This document shows positions 25,718 through 35,607 of a stretch of 64,000 nt of DNA, in pieces. Numbering within the stretch: position 1 is the first letter of the stretch; each line of letters begins with the position of its first letter. The position numbers and the translations under genes were made by a program. Source of the stretch: Flaviflagellibacter rhizophilus. GTDB taxonomy: Bacteria > Pseudomonadota > Alphaproteobacteria > Rhizobiales > Methylopilaceae. The notes below the pieces were generated by a model. The model saw nothing but the letters and a program-made list of their open reading frames with translations, was not told the origin of the DNA and ran no database searches. The stretch lies in contig NZ_JAXAFJ010000001.1 in the NCBI RefSeq assembly GCF_033898525.1, positions 620,001 to 684,000 of the forward strand, written 5' to 3'.

Positions 25718-27562
25718 CTAGTTCTTCATGGAGAGGAACTTCTCCATGTCGCCCTTAAGCTGGGCGTCCGCGTCCCGGAAGAAGTACTCGGACACGATGG
25801 TGGGCGAGGTGACCTTGCTGTTGATGCCGTCGTTCAGCGACATGTGCACGCCGTCGCGGCCGGACATCTGGTGGCACTGCGCACAGGATACGGTGTTGAA
25901 GCGCAGCGCATGCACGTCCTGCCTTTTGGGATCGCGGAAAGTGTCGACCTTCAGGGAAGACAGGGCCTGCTGAAGCTCTTCCTTCCGCGCGCCGGTGCTG
26001 CGCTCCATCTCGGCACGCAGCAGATCATTGTCATAGACGGACGAGTAGAACCCGTAGTCGATGCCGTGGCGCACGGTGGTCAGCGGCAGCAGTTCGCGCG
26101 TGGTGTTGTCGCGCTCCAGATTGCCGAAGATCCAGATGCCGGTCAGCGCGGAGCTGAAGGACACCGAGTGCACCGGGCGTGCCGAGGTGAATTCAGCCAC
26201 GAACTTGCGCAGCTCCTCCTCGCCGCCGCCGGCTTCGCGCGCCTTCGTCACCTGGTCGAGGCGGCTCAGGAAATAGCTTTGCTGCTCCTTGCGGGTGGCT
26301 TCGTCGGCGGTGCGGTCGGTGGTGTCGTATTTGAGGTGCAGGAACAGCTGTTCCGTCACCTGCTCGCGGTTGTTCGGGTCCACCATCTGGTAGACGAAGC
26401 GCAGCTGCGGGATGATGCGCTCGCCTGCCCAGTCGGCATCGAGCTGCGGCTCCTGCGGCTTGAAGGTCATGCCCACGAGGCGGAAATTGTCCATGCTGCC
26501 GGTGTCGGACTTCACGTCCTTGATGGGCACCATCTGCAGGCCGTGCGTGTAGACATTGGTCTTCGTCACGTCCGCGAGGCTGAAGGTGTCGTTGCCCGGC
26601 TCTGCCTTCGGATCGTAGTCCGGGTAAGGCTTGCCATTGAGGTAGTCGAGGACCTTGGCGAAGTCGCCGTCCTTCAGCACCAAACGCAGCGGGTACTGCG
26701 CCTGCAGTTCAGGCGTGCCCTGCACCACCATCTGGCGCGGCAACTGGAAGCTTGTCAGCCCCTTCTGCGGGCGCGGCGTGTCCAGCCCGTAGTCGAAGGC
26801 ATGGCCATCGGGGTAGTACCAGAGCGAGTTGCGCTTCAGGTCGTTGAGGTCGAAGCGCGGGCGCTTGTCGTAGCCGCGCTCCTCGACCATGGGAAAGTTG
26901 ACCGAGAGCTTGGCCTCGAACCGCTGGAGGTCCTTCTGCGGGAAGTCCTCCAGGTACATCGCGTCCCGGTTCTCCCACATATACTTCATGGGGTCGAAGT
27001 TCGGATCCGGATCATGCGAGACATGGCGGCCGCATTCGGCATCCGCGCGCAGCTTCGTGTAGTGCTCGAGACGGACGACAACGCGGGTATAGCCTTCCGC
27101 GCGCTCCTTCTTGAACATGTGGTCGGGATACTCGGTGATGTTGCGCAGCAGGTAGGCGCTGTCGACCTTGCAGCCTTCCGGCGTTTCCAGCGAGGACTGG
27201 TGGTCGATGTGGCGGGCATCGAAGAAGAAGGCGGGCGCCAGCTGCATGTAGCTGGCCTGATGGCCCTTCTGCATCATGGGATAGAGCGGCTCGGTCGCGC
27301 CGAGGCCGGAATCGATGAACTCGTAATTGTAGCCCGGTCGCGGCGCGCGCAGCAGGCTCTCGAAATAGGTGACGACGTCGTAGACCGAGCCTGGACGGAG
27401 CGAGGACGTATTGCTCTGCAGGATCTTGGTGCGGTTGACGTTGTAGACCGTCTCCGCCACCAGCGAGCTGTTGACGGGCTTCTCCTCTTCGGCAAATGCC
27501 GCGCCGGTGCAGAGGGTGAGGGCGAGCGACGCCAGAACGGTACGCGCGGCAGACGGCATCAT
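25718..27562 (-). CDS. large periplasmic c-type cytochrome of unknown function
   Basis: 614 residues from the ATG at 27562, preceded by AAGGGGA; the 62-codon upstream extension is basic and unlikely. Residues 1-24 form a signal peptide (ending Ala-Phe-Ala). Only one haem-binding motif, CAQCH, occurs, about 70 residues from the C-terminus, followed by a Met (CHQM) that may be a ligand. The long N-terminal part has no domain I recognise. It is rich in Tyr/Phe/Asp and has scattered single Cys. It may be an electron-transfer or oxidase-like periplasmic protein. It stands alone on its strand between the antiporter and the polysaccharide locus. Confidence 0.75.
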   Translation of the reverse strand: MMPSAARTVLASLALTLCTGAAFAEEEKPVNSSLVAETVYNVNRTKILQSNTSSLRPGSVYDVVTYFESLLRAPRPGYNYEFIDSGLGATEPLYPMMQKGHQASYMQLAPAFFFDARHIDHQSSLETPEGCKVDSAYLLRNITEYPDHMFKKERAEGYTRVVVRLEHYTKLRADAECGRHVSHDPDPNFDPMKYMWENRDAMYLEDFPQKDLQRFEAKLSVNFPMVEERGYDKRPRFDLNDLKRNSLWYYPDGHAFDYGLDTPRPQKGLTSFQLPRQMVVQGTPELQAQYPLRLVLKDGDFAKVLDYLNGKPYPDYDPKAEPGNDTFSLADVTKTNVYTHGLQMVPIKDVKSDTGSMDNFRLVGMTFKPQEPQLDADWAGERIIPQLRFVYQMVDPNNREQVTEQLFLHLKYDTTDRTADEATRKEQQSYFLSRLDQVTKAREAGGGEEELRKFVAEFTSARPVHSVSFSSALTGIWIFGNLERDNTTRELLPLTTVRHGIDYGFYSSVYDNDLLRAEMERSTGARKEELQQALSSLKVDTFRDPKRQDVHALRFNTVSCAQCHQMSGRDGVHMSLNDGINSKVTSPTIVSEYFFRDADAQLKGDMEKFLSMKN

Positions 27563-27772
27563 CAGAATTGTCCCCTTGGCGTGTCCGACGGCAGGAGGCT
27601 TCGCCACCATGCATCCCCGGACCACGGAAGGACGGCGCATCGCGCACGTCCCCAGCATGGGGCCAATGCTGCCGACCGCCCCCTCTTTCGTCAACACAGC
27701 GGATAGGCCTAGGCGCAGATGTGAGCAGGAGTGTGACGCGCGCACCATCAGCGCGCTTCCGTGCGGATCCGG

Positions 27773-29005
27773 TTATCCGCGGCGCCTGCCTGCAGGCTCA
27801 GGTGCCCGCTGCGTCGTCCCCAAAAGGAACCAGAGCAGGGCAGCGGTCTTGATGGAGAGGTACGAGTTGCTGATCAGCATGGTGGTGACGAGGAAGATCA
27901 GCGCCGAACGCTTGAATACCGCCTGCTCCCGGCTCTCCTCGGCCGGCACCAAAGTGATGTAGAGCCAGATCGCCAGCGCCCCGAAGATGGACTGGTTGAC
28001 GATGAGGAAGGTGATGCCGCTGTCGGCGCTCTGTGCCCAGCCTGCCCGTGACATGCCGAGCCATTCCGGCAGCCCGAAGCGCGAGAACACATAGGCCGCG
28101 AGAGAGGAGCGGCCGGGAAGATCGTCAGTCCTGACATCCACCACCGCATCCACGGCGAAGGAAGCCAGAACTATGACGGGGAGGAAGAAGAAGGAGGCGC
28201 GCGGCACGCGCGGCCGAAACAACGACGAGCCCACAATGACGGCGGTGACCATGATCGCAAGCCGGCCATCGCACGCCACCAGCAGGATAATGGTGGTCAG
28301 CAGATAGAACACCAGAAGCGGCCGCGCCATGGTGCGGGCATAGGCTGACACATAGGCGGCCACGATGATGCAGTAATTGCCGAGAGAGACCGGCTCGAGA
28401 AAGATCGACGAGGCGCGGTGTATATCGAGGAACGGGAAGAGGTTCCGCTGGCCGGGCCGCGTGGCGCTGACGAACAGGGTGGACTCATTGTTCCAGAAGG
28501 CCTCCGCCGCAAGCCCGCGTGTGGCGATGTAGAAGCCCTTGACGTTGAAGAGCCAGGAATAGAGGTCCAGCGCGATCACCTCGAACAGCACCACGCCCGT
28601 TGTCACCACCTGCAGCAACAGCAGCAGCGGCGCCGCGGCGCGCGGACCGGCGGCGATCCCGAGCGCGAAGAAGGTCGGGATCAGGATGACGTCGCGCACA
28701 GCCTTTGGATCGACGGTCCCGATCAGGCACCAGCGTGCTGCACCCATGATGAGAAGGAAGGCCAGCAGCAGGTACCAGGGCGTGATCAGGCGATCGTAGT
28801 TGCGCAGGATGATCACGTGGGAGAGCCCCACGACGCCCGCCTCGGCAAGGATCACATGGCTCGCCGAAAGGCCCATGACCTGCGCATTGATGAAGGCCAA
28901 GCCGAAATTGAAGAAGACCGCGCCGGCCACGACGGCAGGACCGGCCCACACCGCCCATCGATGCTGCACGGGCATGGACCGCTCGAAGGGCAAGGACAGG
29001 CTCAC
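27773..29005 (-). CDS. polysaccharide polymerase-like membrane protein
   Basis: 410-residue protein with about ten predicted membrane helices and a longer periplasmic loop (residues ~150-200). Starts at GTG 29005 with AGGAG eight bases before it. It has no strong sequence signature, but topology and its position as last gene of an exopolysaccharide operon fit a Wzy/GumE-type repeat-unit polymerase or ligase. It follows the WecG-like gene by 24 bases. An O-antigen-ligase-type role cannot be excluded. Confidence 0.7.
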   Translation of the reverse strand: MSLSLPFERSMPVQHRWAVWAGPAVVAGAVFFNFGLAFINAQVMGLSASHVILAEAGVVGLSHVIILRNYDRLITPWYLLLAFLLIMGAARWCLIGTVDPKAVRDVILIPTFFALGIAAGPRAAAPLLLLLQVVTTGVVLFEVIALDLYSWLFNVKGFYIATRGLAAEAFWNNESTLFVSATRPGQRNLFPFLDIHRASSIFLEPVSLGNYCIIVAAYVSAYARTMARPLLVFYLLTTIILLVACDGRLAIMVTAVIVGSSLFRPRVPRASFFFLPVIVLASFAVDAVVDVRTDDLPGRSSLAAYVFSRFGLPEWLGMSRAGWAQSADSGITFLIVNQSIFGALAIWLYITLVPAEESREQAVFKRSALIFLVTTMLISNSYLSIKTAALLWFLLGTTQRAPEPAGRRRG

Positions 29006-29029
29006 CCCGTCACGCTCCTGCCTTGCGGC

Positions 29030-29800
29030 TCACCGCGCAGGGTCACGCGCCTCCCCAGCCGCGCCGATGCGGCGGGGGCGGTGGGCGAAGGCCAGCACGG
29101 TGAACCTGGCGATGCCTAATGTGTAGCGCCCGGCGAGGCGCCGAGGCTCGATCAACAGGCGGTAAGCCCATTCCATGCTGAGCCGCTGCACAATGCCCGG
29201 CGCGCGCTTGCGGCGGCCCGACAGCCAGACGAACAGTGCGCCGACACCAGCGATCAGCGGCGCGTCCAATGCCTGATGGTTGGCGAGTATCCACGCCTCC
29301 TGCAGCGGATTTCCCATGCCGACGAGGACAATGTCCGCTCGTGAGGCGTTGATCTCGGCCATCAGGGCGTCACCCTTCTGCCGGAAGGAGAAACCGTCCT
29401 GCACGCCGGCCAATTCTATGCCCCCCATCGCCGCCAATGCTGCGGAAGCCCCAGCCAGATCCTCTTCGTGCGATCCCAGCAGGAAGACGCGGATCGGCCC
29501 CGTGCCACGGCGTAGATAGAAGGGGATGAAGTCCGTCCCGTTCATGTTGGCTGCAAACCGGCGCCCGTGCACGGCAAGGCTGGCGAGCTTCATCCCGAGG
29601 CCGTCGTTCACGGCAATGACCGGGGCGGCTGCCATGTGCTCTCGCAGCGCCTGGCACTTCACCACGAAGTTGGAATTGACGAAGAAGAGCAGGGTCTTCT
29701 GGCGCATGGCGATGCGCCGGTCGATCTCGGCCGCAAGATCATCGGCCGTGACATCGCTGATGTCGAAGCCGCCGATCTGCCGTGTCGCAGGGCTCTTCAT
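29030..29800 (-). CDS. WecG/TagA/CpsF glycosyltransferase (GT26, GumM-like)
   Basis: 256-residue GT26 enzyme. Key segments: the catalytic-type VNDGLGMKLAS (Asp at about residue 66), LVGMGNPLQEAWI (~159), GVGALFVWLSG (~186) and the C-terminal RAPGIVQRLSMEWAYRL and EPRRL motifs that peripherally bind the membrane. Family members add a sugar to a polyprenyl-diphosphate-linked acceptor; in xanthan synthesis GumM has this fold. It lies between the chain-length protein (9-base gap) and the polymerase. Confidence 0.88.
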   Translation of the reverse strand: MKSPATRQIGGFDISDVTADDLAAEIDRRIAMRQKTLLFFVNSNFVVKCQALREHMAAAPVIAVNDGLGMKLASLAVHGRRFAANMNGTDFIPFYLRRGTGPIRVFLLGSHEEDLAGASAALAAMGGIELAGVQDGFSFRQKGDALMAEINASRADIVLVGMGNPLQEAWILANHQALDAPLIAGVGALFVWLSGRRKRAPGIVQRLSMEWAYRLLIEPRRLAGRYTLGIARFTVLAFAHRPRRIGAAGEARDPAR

Positions 29801-29809
29801 GGCGGCGAC

Positions 29810-31198
29810 CTAAGCGGGAGCGACGGTGCGCCGTGGCGCCGTGCTCACAAGCCGGGAATAGCGGATCAGGATTGCCAGCCCGCCACCCACTCCAAGCCCC
29901 GCCAGCAAGGCGGCCAGCATCACGCCCACGGCCGGAGGTCCTGCCCGCGAAAGCGAAGCACCGCGCACGATCTGCGCTGCACCTCCGGCCGCATCACCCT
30001 CCGCGAGCGAAGGCGCGGGTGCCGTGAAATAGGTGCCGAGCGTTGCGACCACGCGGCGCGCGAGGTCGGGATCGTCTGACTGGTAGGTGATGTCCAGCCG
30101 GGACCCCATGCCGACGCGCGCGACGAGCAGCGAGCCCTGGATCTTTGCCGCGGCGGCGGAAACCGCCTCCGGCGTTCCGGGCTCCGGCGGGGATTTTCCG
30201 GAAAAGCCCGGCAAGCCGGAGAGAAGCGAAGGTGGAGCGTAGAAGTCCGGCCTGGAATGGAGATCGAGCCGGGTGGCGATCTCGCGCGCCGTGGCATCCG
30301 ACATCATCAACTCGATGAAGTTGGCGATGCCGGCTGAATCCACCGGCACGGACTGGCGGGCGCCGGTCAGGGACCTGATGCGGTTGTCGGACGCCTCCAG
30401 TGAGGCCGTCGTCTCCTGCAATTCGAGTAGGAGAGCGTTGCGGACGCCGTTCGAGGTATCCGCGATGCGTTGCTGTGCGGTGAATATGTCCTGCTGGCGC
30501 TGGAGGAGGCGGGTCTCCACCTCGATGCGGCGAGCCCCGAAGGTAGCCGCCGTCCGCTCGAGATCGCTGACCCGGCTGGCAGGCGCCAGCCCCTTCTGGG
30601 CCAGCGCGCGGACCGTCTCGAGTTCTTTGTCGATGGATTGCTGCTGCTCCGTGGCATAGCGCAGCTGTTCGGCCAGCGATCCGATTTCCCTCCGCGTGAA
30701 GTCCAGAAGCTGCTGCAAGGATGTGAGCTTGGACCTCAGGTCCGTCTGTCGCGTCTGGTGGAGCAGCCGTTCGTTCTCGATGATTTCGGCCATGGCCGGC
30801 TCGCGAGACGCTGCCAGGGCCGGCGGGAACGTCACGGTTTCCTTGCCGCCCAGTTCGCTCTTGATCCGGGCCAGACGCGCCGTCAGGCGTGTCTTGTTGT
30901 CCAGTTGGGTGCGCAACTCGCTCTCGGCGGCGACCAGGTCGCGCTGGCCCGCAGGTCCCGAGGCGGCCGCACCCGCCACGATCGCGGCGCGCGAAATGAA
31001 GATGGTCGGCCTCGCCGTCAGGTAGGCCATCGCCAGGCACAGGAACAAGATGACAGTCGCCGCGATGAGGCGTCGCGAAGCGATCAGGGTTGCGGGGCTG
31101 AACGCGTCGATGACGACCTCGGGCCGGTCCCAGTGCTCGGCCCTCCGCTGATGCCCGGCTCCCGACACGAAGGGCGGCTCCGCCGCGAAGTGCCTCAT
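29810..31198 (-). CDS. polysaccharide chain-length / co-polymerase protein (Wzz/GumC-like)
   Basis: 462-residue inner-membrane protein with one helix near residues 42-62, a long periplasmic coiled-coil-rich region (residues ~80-270, many Glu/Arg/Gln/Leu heptads), and a second helix near the C-terminus (VGVMLAALLAGLGVGGG). No cytoplasmic tyrosine-kinase domain or Walker motif is present. This is the Wzz/GumC-type polysaccharide co-polymerase plan, controlling chain length and export. Its start overlaps the GumK-like stop (ATGA). Confidence 0.8.
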   Translation of the reverse strand: MRHFAAEPPFVSGAGHQRRAEHWDRPEVVIDAFSPATLIASRRLIAATVILFLCLAMAYLTARPTIFISRAAIVAGAAASGPAGQRDLVAAESELRTQLDNKTRLTARLARIKSELGGKETVTFPPALAASREPAMAEIIENERLLHQTRQTDLRSKLTSLQQLLDFTRREIGSLAEQLRYATEQQQSIDKELETVRALAQKGLAPASRVSDLERTAATFGARRIEVETRLLQRQQDIFTAQQRIADTSNGVRNALLLELQETTASLEASDNRIRSLTGARQSVPVDSAGIANFIELMMSDATAREIATRLDLHSRPDFYAPPSLLSGLPGFSGKSPPEPGTPEAVSAAAAKIQGSLLVARVGMGSRLDITYQSDDPDLARRVVATLGTYFTAPAPSLAEGDAAGGAAQIVRGASLSRAGPPAVGVMLAALLAGLGVGGGLAILIRYSRLVSTAPRRTVAPA

Positions 31199-32457
31199 TG
31201 GCCCAGCCCTTCCACGTGAACCGGAGGCATGGGCTTGGCATCGGCGTCAGCCGAGCCCGATCGGCCGGAAGCGCCCAGCAGAGGCTTGCGAACCGGCAGC
31301 GGCGCGAACGAGGGCAAGCCGTCCAGCCGCTCCACCAGCTCATGGATCACATCATCCCAATCGCTGACGCTTCCGCGATCGATCGTGGTGCGGTCGAAGC
31401 GTAGCGCGCTCACCAAGGCAGCCACGGCCGATCCCGGCGCGCTGGGATCGTAGGGGATGATGTGCGCCCGCCCGTCGCGCGCGAAAGCCGGCGCAAGCGT
31501 GGGCAGGCGGCAATAGGTGTACTGGTGAAGCTTCAGGCTGGATTGGGCGAGATAGTCGAGCTCCGGCCGGGGAAGGTATGGGGCGATGCCGACATCGGCG
31601 TGCTGCATGAAAGGCACGAGGCTGGCAAACGGCACCTCGCCGTGGATGACGACATTCGGGTGTCCGGCGAGGCGCCGCAGGTCCATGCGGCCGAAGAAGT
31701 GGAAGTCGACGACCGGGAATGCCTCGACGAGATGGCGCACGATGGCTTCATCGAACGCCATGTCGCCGCCCACGATTGCGGCCGGGCGATTACCGGTGAA
31801 GGGGCTGGGATGGCGAGCATCGAGCGCGGCCTTGTCCACGCCGTGGCCGATATGCGCGACACGGCTGCCGGCGGGGAAATCGCCTGCCATGGATTGCGAC
31901 GGCACGCGAATGAGGTCGTAGAGAACGGCCGTCCGCTGCAGGCGACGCTGCAGCGTGGGATGCATGCCCACGGCCCCCAGCCTGTCGCTGGCGCAATAGA
32001 CGATGCGGGCACGCGGATTGATGTCCTTCAGCCGCTCGAAAAGCGCCACGGCGGCGCAGCTTTCCAGCACGATCACATCGGCCTGCGCAGCGATGCGCCT
32101 GATCTCGACGGGCAGCGATCTTGCGTAGAGATCGCCCAGGAAGGACGTCGCGGCATTGACGAGCCGCGACCGGACGGCAACGGGATGGACCGCTGGAACC
32201 CAGACAAAGCCCGTCAGGTTCGGACCACGCGGCACCCAGCGGTTCACCTCCGACGGTGCCACCGCCGCCAGCCTTTGCGGGTTGAGCAATGCCGACAGCT
32301 GGCTCAACTGCGTCGTGACCGCGAAGGTCGACCAACCCAACCGGGCGAAGGTCTCCGCCCAGAACACCATGCCCGTCTTGCGGGTGCCGAGGCCCACGAA
32401 CTGCTGCGTGAACAGCAGGACGCGCCGTTGCGGGCAGACCGCCGCTTCGCCGTTCAT
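31195..32457 (-). CDS. GumK-like glucuronosyltransferase (GT70)
   Basis: 420-residue GT-B-fold enzyme resembling xanthan GumK: N-terminal LLFTQQFVGLGTRKTGMVFWAE with the typical ASDRLGAVGMHP segment (about residue 155; the Asp aligns with the GumK catalytic Asp by position), and a donor-domain AIVGGDMAFDEAIV followed by FHFFGRMDLRRL. GumK transfers glucuronic acid from UDP-GlcA to a mannose on the lipid-linked repeat. It overlaps the GumH-like and GumC-like genes by ATGA on either side. Specificity is by family analogy. Confidence 0.75.
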   Translation of the reverse strand: MNGEAAVCPQRRVLLFTQQFVGLGTRKTGMVFWAETFARLGWSTFAVTTQLSQLSALLNPQRLAAVAPSEVNRWVPRGPNLTGFVWVPAVHPVAVRSRLVNAATSFLGDLYARSLPVEIRRIAAQADVIVLESCAAVALFERLKDINPRARIVYCASDRLGAVGMHPTLQRRLQRTAVLYDLIRVPSQSMAGDFPAGSRVAHIGHGVDKAALDARHPSPFTGNRPAAIVGGDMAFDEAIVRHLVEAFPVVDFHFFGRMDLRRLAGHPNVVIHGEVPFASLVPFMQHADVGIAPYLPRPELDYLAQSSLKLHQYTYCRLPTLAPAFARDGRAHIIPYDPSAPGSAVAALVSALRFDRTTIDRGSVSDWDDVIHELVERLDGLPSFAPLPVRKPLLGASGRSGSADADAKPMPPVHVEGLGQ

Positions 32458-33653
32458 GCCGCCACCCCCTTGGGGGCCCTCTGGTCGAGGATGCTCCGGT
32501 AAAGCTGGAGCACCTCTTCCGCGCGCTCCCGCCAGTCATAGCCGCCGGCCGAACTCATCAGCCTGCGGCGGGCATAATCACCGCTGCGGGCAAGATCGGC
32601 CGCGATCTGGCGCAGCGTCGATGCCGCCTCCTCGCTCGCGAAATCGTCGACCAGAACGCCCGTCCCGACACCCGAAAGCAGGGCCTCGAAGGCCGGTATG
32701 CGGCTGAGGACGGGGAAGAGCCCCGCCCCCATGGCTTCGACGACGCTGATGCCGAAGCCCTCATGCTCCGAAGCCGACGCATAGAAGCTGGACTGCTGGA
32801 TCAGTTCGCCGATCCCCGCGTCATCGGGGGCAATCTCGAGATGGACCTGAGCGCCGAGGCCAAGGCGCTCGATCTGCTCGCGAACGGCACCTTCCTTCAC
32901 ATCCCAGAACGTACCGGCAATGATCAACCGCCATTCGGGATCGGCGGAGACCAGCCGGCTCAGGAGCAGGAGGAGAAGGTCGACCCGCTTGTTGCGCGAG
33001 ATCCGGCCGAAATAGATCAGCGTCTTTGTCGGCTCGCGGCTGGCGCGATCTGCCCACTTCGCGCTTTCTACGCCGTTGCCGATGCGGTGGACGCGGTCGC
33101 TGATGCCCGAGAACAGGGCATAGTCGCTCTCGCCCGAGGCGCAGACCGCATCATAGGCCTTGATGCTGGCGCGGGTCGCGGTGCGGAAATAGACCTTCTT
33201 CGGCCCGCGCGCGAAATCGGTATGGAAAAAGCCGCCATGGGTGGAGGCCACCATGGGTTTGCCATGGAAGGCACGGGTAGCGGCCAAAGCGTCGAAGAAG
33301 AAATCGACGGCGTGGACATGGATGATGTCGGCGTGGCGCGTCGCGTTCCAGATGCCCGGCGCGACGGGGTAGCGCCGCGAGCCGAACCAGCCAAGGCGGC
33401 GCACATCGAGCCCATCCACCACGTCGCGGGCGGGCAGGCGCTCGCGTGGATTGGAGAACAGGCGATCCAGCGTGACGATGTCGACCCTGATCTTCTCCGA
33501 GAGCCGGGCGCACAGCCGATGCACGGATTCTTCCAAACCGCCGATCCCGGGCCTGAACTGCCGCACCACATGGACCACGCGCAGCGAGGACGGCAGAGCA
33601 GCAGCCGACGACGGCAGCCTGGAAACAGAAGGGGCTCGCAGGGGATCTGGCAT
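32454..33653 (-). CDS. GumH-like glycosyltransferase (GT4, mannosyltransferase type)
   Basis: About 399 residues from ATG 33653; an upstream ATG at 33737 is possible and neither has a strong ribosome site. The N-terminal RVVHVVRQFRPGIGGLEESVH strongly resembles GumH/AceA, the mannosyltransferases acting on cellobiosyl-diphosphate-polyprenol in xanthan and acetan synthesis. The donor-binding part has LIYFGRISRNKRVDLLL and a GT4 E-x7-E motif (EHEGFGISVVEAMGAG). It overlaps the GumK-like gene by 4 bases. Confidence 0.85.
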   Translation of the reverse strand: MPDPLRAPSVSRLPSSAAALPSSLRVVHVVRQFRPGIGGLEESVHRLCARLSEKIRVDIVTLDRLFSNPRERLPARDVVDGLDVRRLGWFGSRRYPVAPGIWNATRHADIIHVHAVDFFFDALAATRAFHGKPMVASTHGGFFHTDFARGPKKVYFRTATRASIKAYDAVCASGESDYALFSGISDRVHRIGNGVESAKWADRASREPTKTLIYFGRISRNKRVDLLLLLLSRLVSADPEWRLIIAGTFWDVKEGAVREQIERLGLGAQVHLEIAPDDAGIGELIQQSSFYASASEHEGFGISVVEAMGAGLFPVLSRIPAFEALLSGVGTGVLVDDFASEEAASTLRQIAADLARSGDYARRRLMSSAGGYDWRERAEEVLQLYRSILDQRAPKGVAA

Positions 33654-33769
33654 GTCCGCACGTCCGCCTGTTTGCGACTCCCCCGCCGGGGCGCGCTTCC
33701 GCATCGCAGCGCCAGGACAGAAGAACCGCATCCGCACACCGCCAATCCGGCGGCTGCAACCTGTATAAC

Positions 33770-34834
33770 CTATTTGGCGAAGAAATCACGCATAAGTTGC
33801 AATGAGGGCGAAGCCGTATCCGCAGGGTTGAGGCGGAAGGGGTAGTCGGATTTCCACAGGGAGCCCGCGCCCCACGCCGTCCAGCCAGCCCACACATCAT
33901 CACTGGCGTGGATGAAGGTAAGCATGCGGCGGCTGGCCTCCAGCAGGTCCGGATCTCCCCCCGCCGGCAGTCCGAACTCACCCAGGAACAACCTCTTGCC
34001 GTTCTTGCGCGCCCACTCCGTCACTGGTGCCAGACGCTTAACGCCAAGTTCGTGATCCCCGCCGGCCAGCACGGCATGCCGCCCGCTTTCATCCGGATCG
34101 AGATATTGATGCACATGGAACACCAGGGCATTGCGCGGGTCCCTGATGGTGAGTGCCGCTTCCGAGAACGAGCCGACCAGCGCCGACGCCTTGGCATACC
34201 GAGGCGGCTCGATGTGGATGACATTGCCGGCTCCTGCGGCACGGATGGCATCCACGGCCGCCTGGTAGATGCGCGCCAGTTGCACCGCCTCCGTCGCTCC
34301 GTCCGCCGACTTCAGGTCATGCGGCTCGTTCATGAGGTCGAAGTGCACGCGCTCGTCGCCGGCAAATGCCTGGGCGAGCTTGCGCCATAGATCCGCGTAG
34401 TCGGCGCGGGTCACGAGCGCGGACGGGCCGTCGATCTGCGCCTGCTTCAAGACGCCGTCCACCTCCACCCAGCGGTTCCCGTAGTTGTGCAGATCGAGGA
34501 TCGTGGACAGGCCGGCAGCGCTGGCGGTGTTCACTATCCGCCTCAGTTCCGCCGTGTCCACCGGTCCGCGAAGTACGGGCTGAACGCGCTCCCACCGGAG
34601 GGGAACGCGTATGACGCGGGCGCCCGCCGCCGCCCAGTCCCGGATCACGCCGTCGCTCGGCCACACATAATCGCGGCCGGGCCGGCCGTAAGGCGCGCCG
34701 GGCAGGCCTGCATTGACCCGGCCGAACTCGGCGCCCGACTGGTTGACGCCCACGAGATCGAGAGCACGTCCCGGCTGCGCCGAGACACACAGGCACAGAA
34801 TGACGAGCAGGGTGCGAAGTGGAAATCCGGTCAT
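33770..34834 (-). CDS. glycoside hydrolase family 5 (endoglucanase-like), secreted
   Basis: 354-residue GH5 (beta/alpha)8 enzyme with a signal peptide (first ~24 residues, ending Gly-Arg-Ala). The acid/base Glu is in DLMNEPHD (about residue 170), the nucleophile Glu in LFLGEFGLPAG (about residue 290), and a conserved His/Tyr pair in FHVHQYLD. It likely cuts a beta-1,4-glucan-type backbone. Placement inside the polysaccharide operon suggests it trims or releases the polymer during secretion, not food digestion. ATGA overlap with the upstream GT25 gene. Confidence 0.87.
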   Translation of the reverse strand: MTGFPLRTLLVILCLCVSAQPGRALDLVGVNQSGAEFGRVNAGLPGAPYGRPGRDYVWPSDGVIRDWAAAGARVIRVPLRWERVQPVLRGPVDTAELRRIVNTASAAGLSTILDLHNYGNRWVEVDGVLKQAQIDGPSALVTRADYADLWRKLAQAFAGDERVHFDLMNEPHDLKSADGATEAVQLARIYQAAVDAIRAAGAGNVIHIEPPRYAKASALVGSFSEAALTIRDPRNALVFHVHQYLDPDESGRHAVLAGGDHELGVKRLAPVTEWARKNGKRLFLGEFGLPAGGDPDLLEASRRMLTFIHASDDVWAGWTAWGAGSLWKSDYPFRLNPADTASPSLQLMRDFFAK

Positions 34835-35607
34835 GCGCTTACCTCCAGAGGGGCAGGCAGGAGAGGACCAAGCGGGCGGCGCCCAAGCGTGGCAACACGC
34901 CCGTAATACGAGACGCGGCGCACCTTCTCGATGGCTCGGTGATATTGCCGGTGCAGGGCGTCACCGGGCGACAGGGCCGGCAGGCTGCGGCGAGCGCCCT
35001 CGATCGTGGAGCCGAAATCCACCTCGATGACCGGGTAGGGAAAGACGCCTGCGCTCGGCACGCCATGGGCCCAGCAGCGGTCCATCTCGTCATCGATGGG
35101 CCGCACCACCTCCGGGATCGAGGCCAGGAACCGCTCCGCCATCGGACGCGTGATCCAGTAGGCCTGGGTGCCGTAGACGGGACGTTCGAAATAAACGATC
35201 TGCCGCCGCCCTATGGTGTCGCAAATCCGGGTGGTGGGGACCGGCAGCTTTCCGTAGAAGCGCACATAGCCGAGCGGGCACTCCCGCACGAATTCGGCCA
35301 TGCGCCCGAAGAATGTGGGATCGATCAGCAGGTCGTCCTCGAACACGCAGAGGCCGTCGAGCCCCGGCGTCTCCAGAAGTCCGCGCCAGACCGCGACATG
35401 GCTCGCAAAGCAGCCCAACTCTCCCGGCGTCAGCTCGCGCCCGCGCATCCAGCGCGCCATCTGGGGCCGGTAGCGCAGCCTTTCCGGCGCATCGCGCCGC
35501 GCGTCGAAGAACTGCCAGTCCGCGCCGATCTGCTCCATCTGCCGGGCCATTGCCCGGCGGCGTTCATCGGAACCCGGCAGGCTGATGATGCGGAAGGCCG
35601 GCTTCAT
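34831..35607 (-). CDS. glycosyltransferase family 25
   Basis: 258-residue enzyme starting at ATG 35607, which overlaps the stop of the pyruvyltransferase gene (ATGA). The start AFRIISLPGSDERRRAMARQ and the acidic FEDDLLIDPTFF (about residue 92) are characteristic of GT25 (LPS beta-galactosyltransferase-type) enzymes. The ELGCFASHVAVWRGLLET segment matches too. GT25 is unusual in gum loci and may add a side-chain sugar. The sugar cannot be predicted. Confidence 0.85.
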   Translation of the reverse strand: MKPAFRIISLPGSDERRRAMARQMEQIGADWQFFDARRDAPERLRYRPQMARWMRGRELTPGELGCFASHVAVWRGLLETPGLDGLCVFEDDLLIDPTFFGRMAEFVRECPLGYVRFYGKLPVPTTRICDTIGRRQIVYFERPVYGTQAYWITRPMAERFLASIPEVVRPIDDEMDRCWAHGVPSAGVFPYPVIEVDFGSTIEGARRSLPALSPGDALHRQYHRAIEKVRRVSYYGRVATLGRRPLGPLLPAPLEVSA

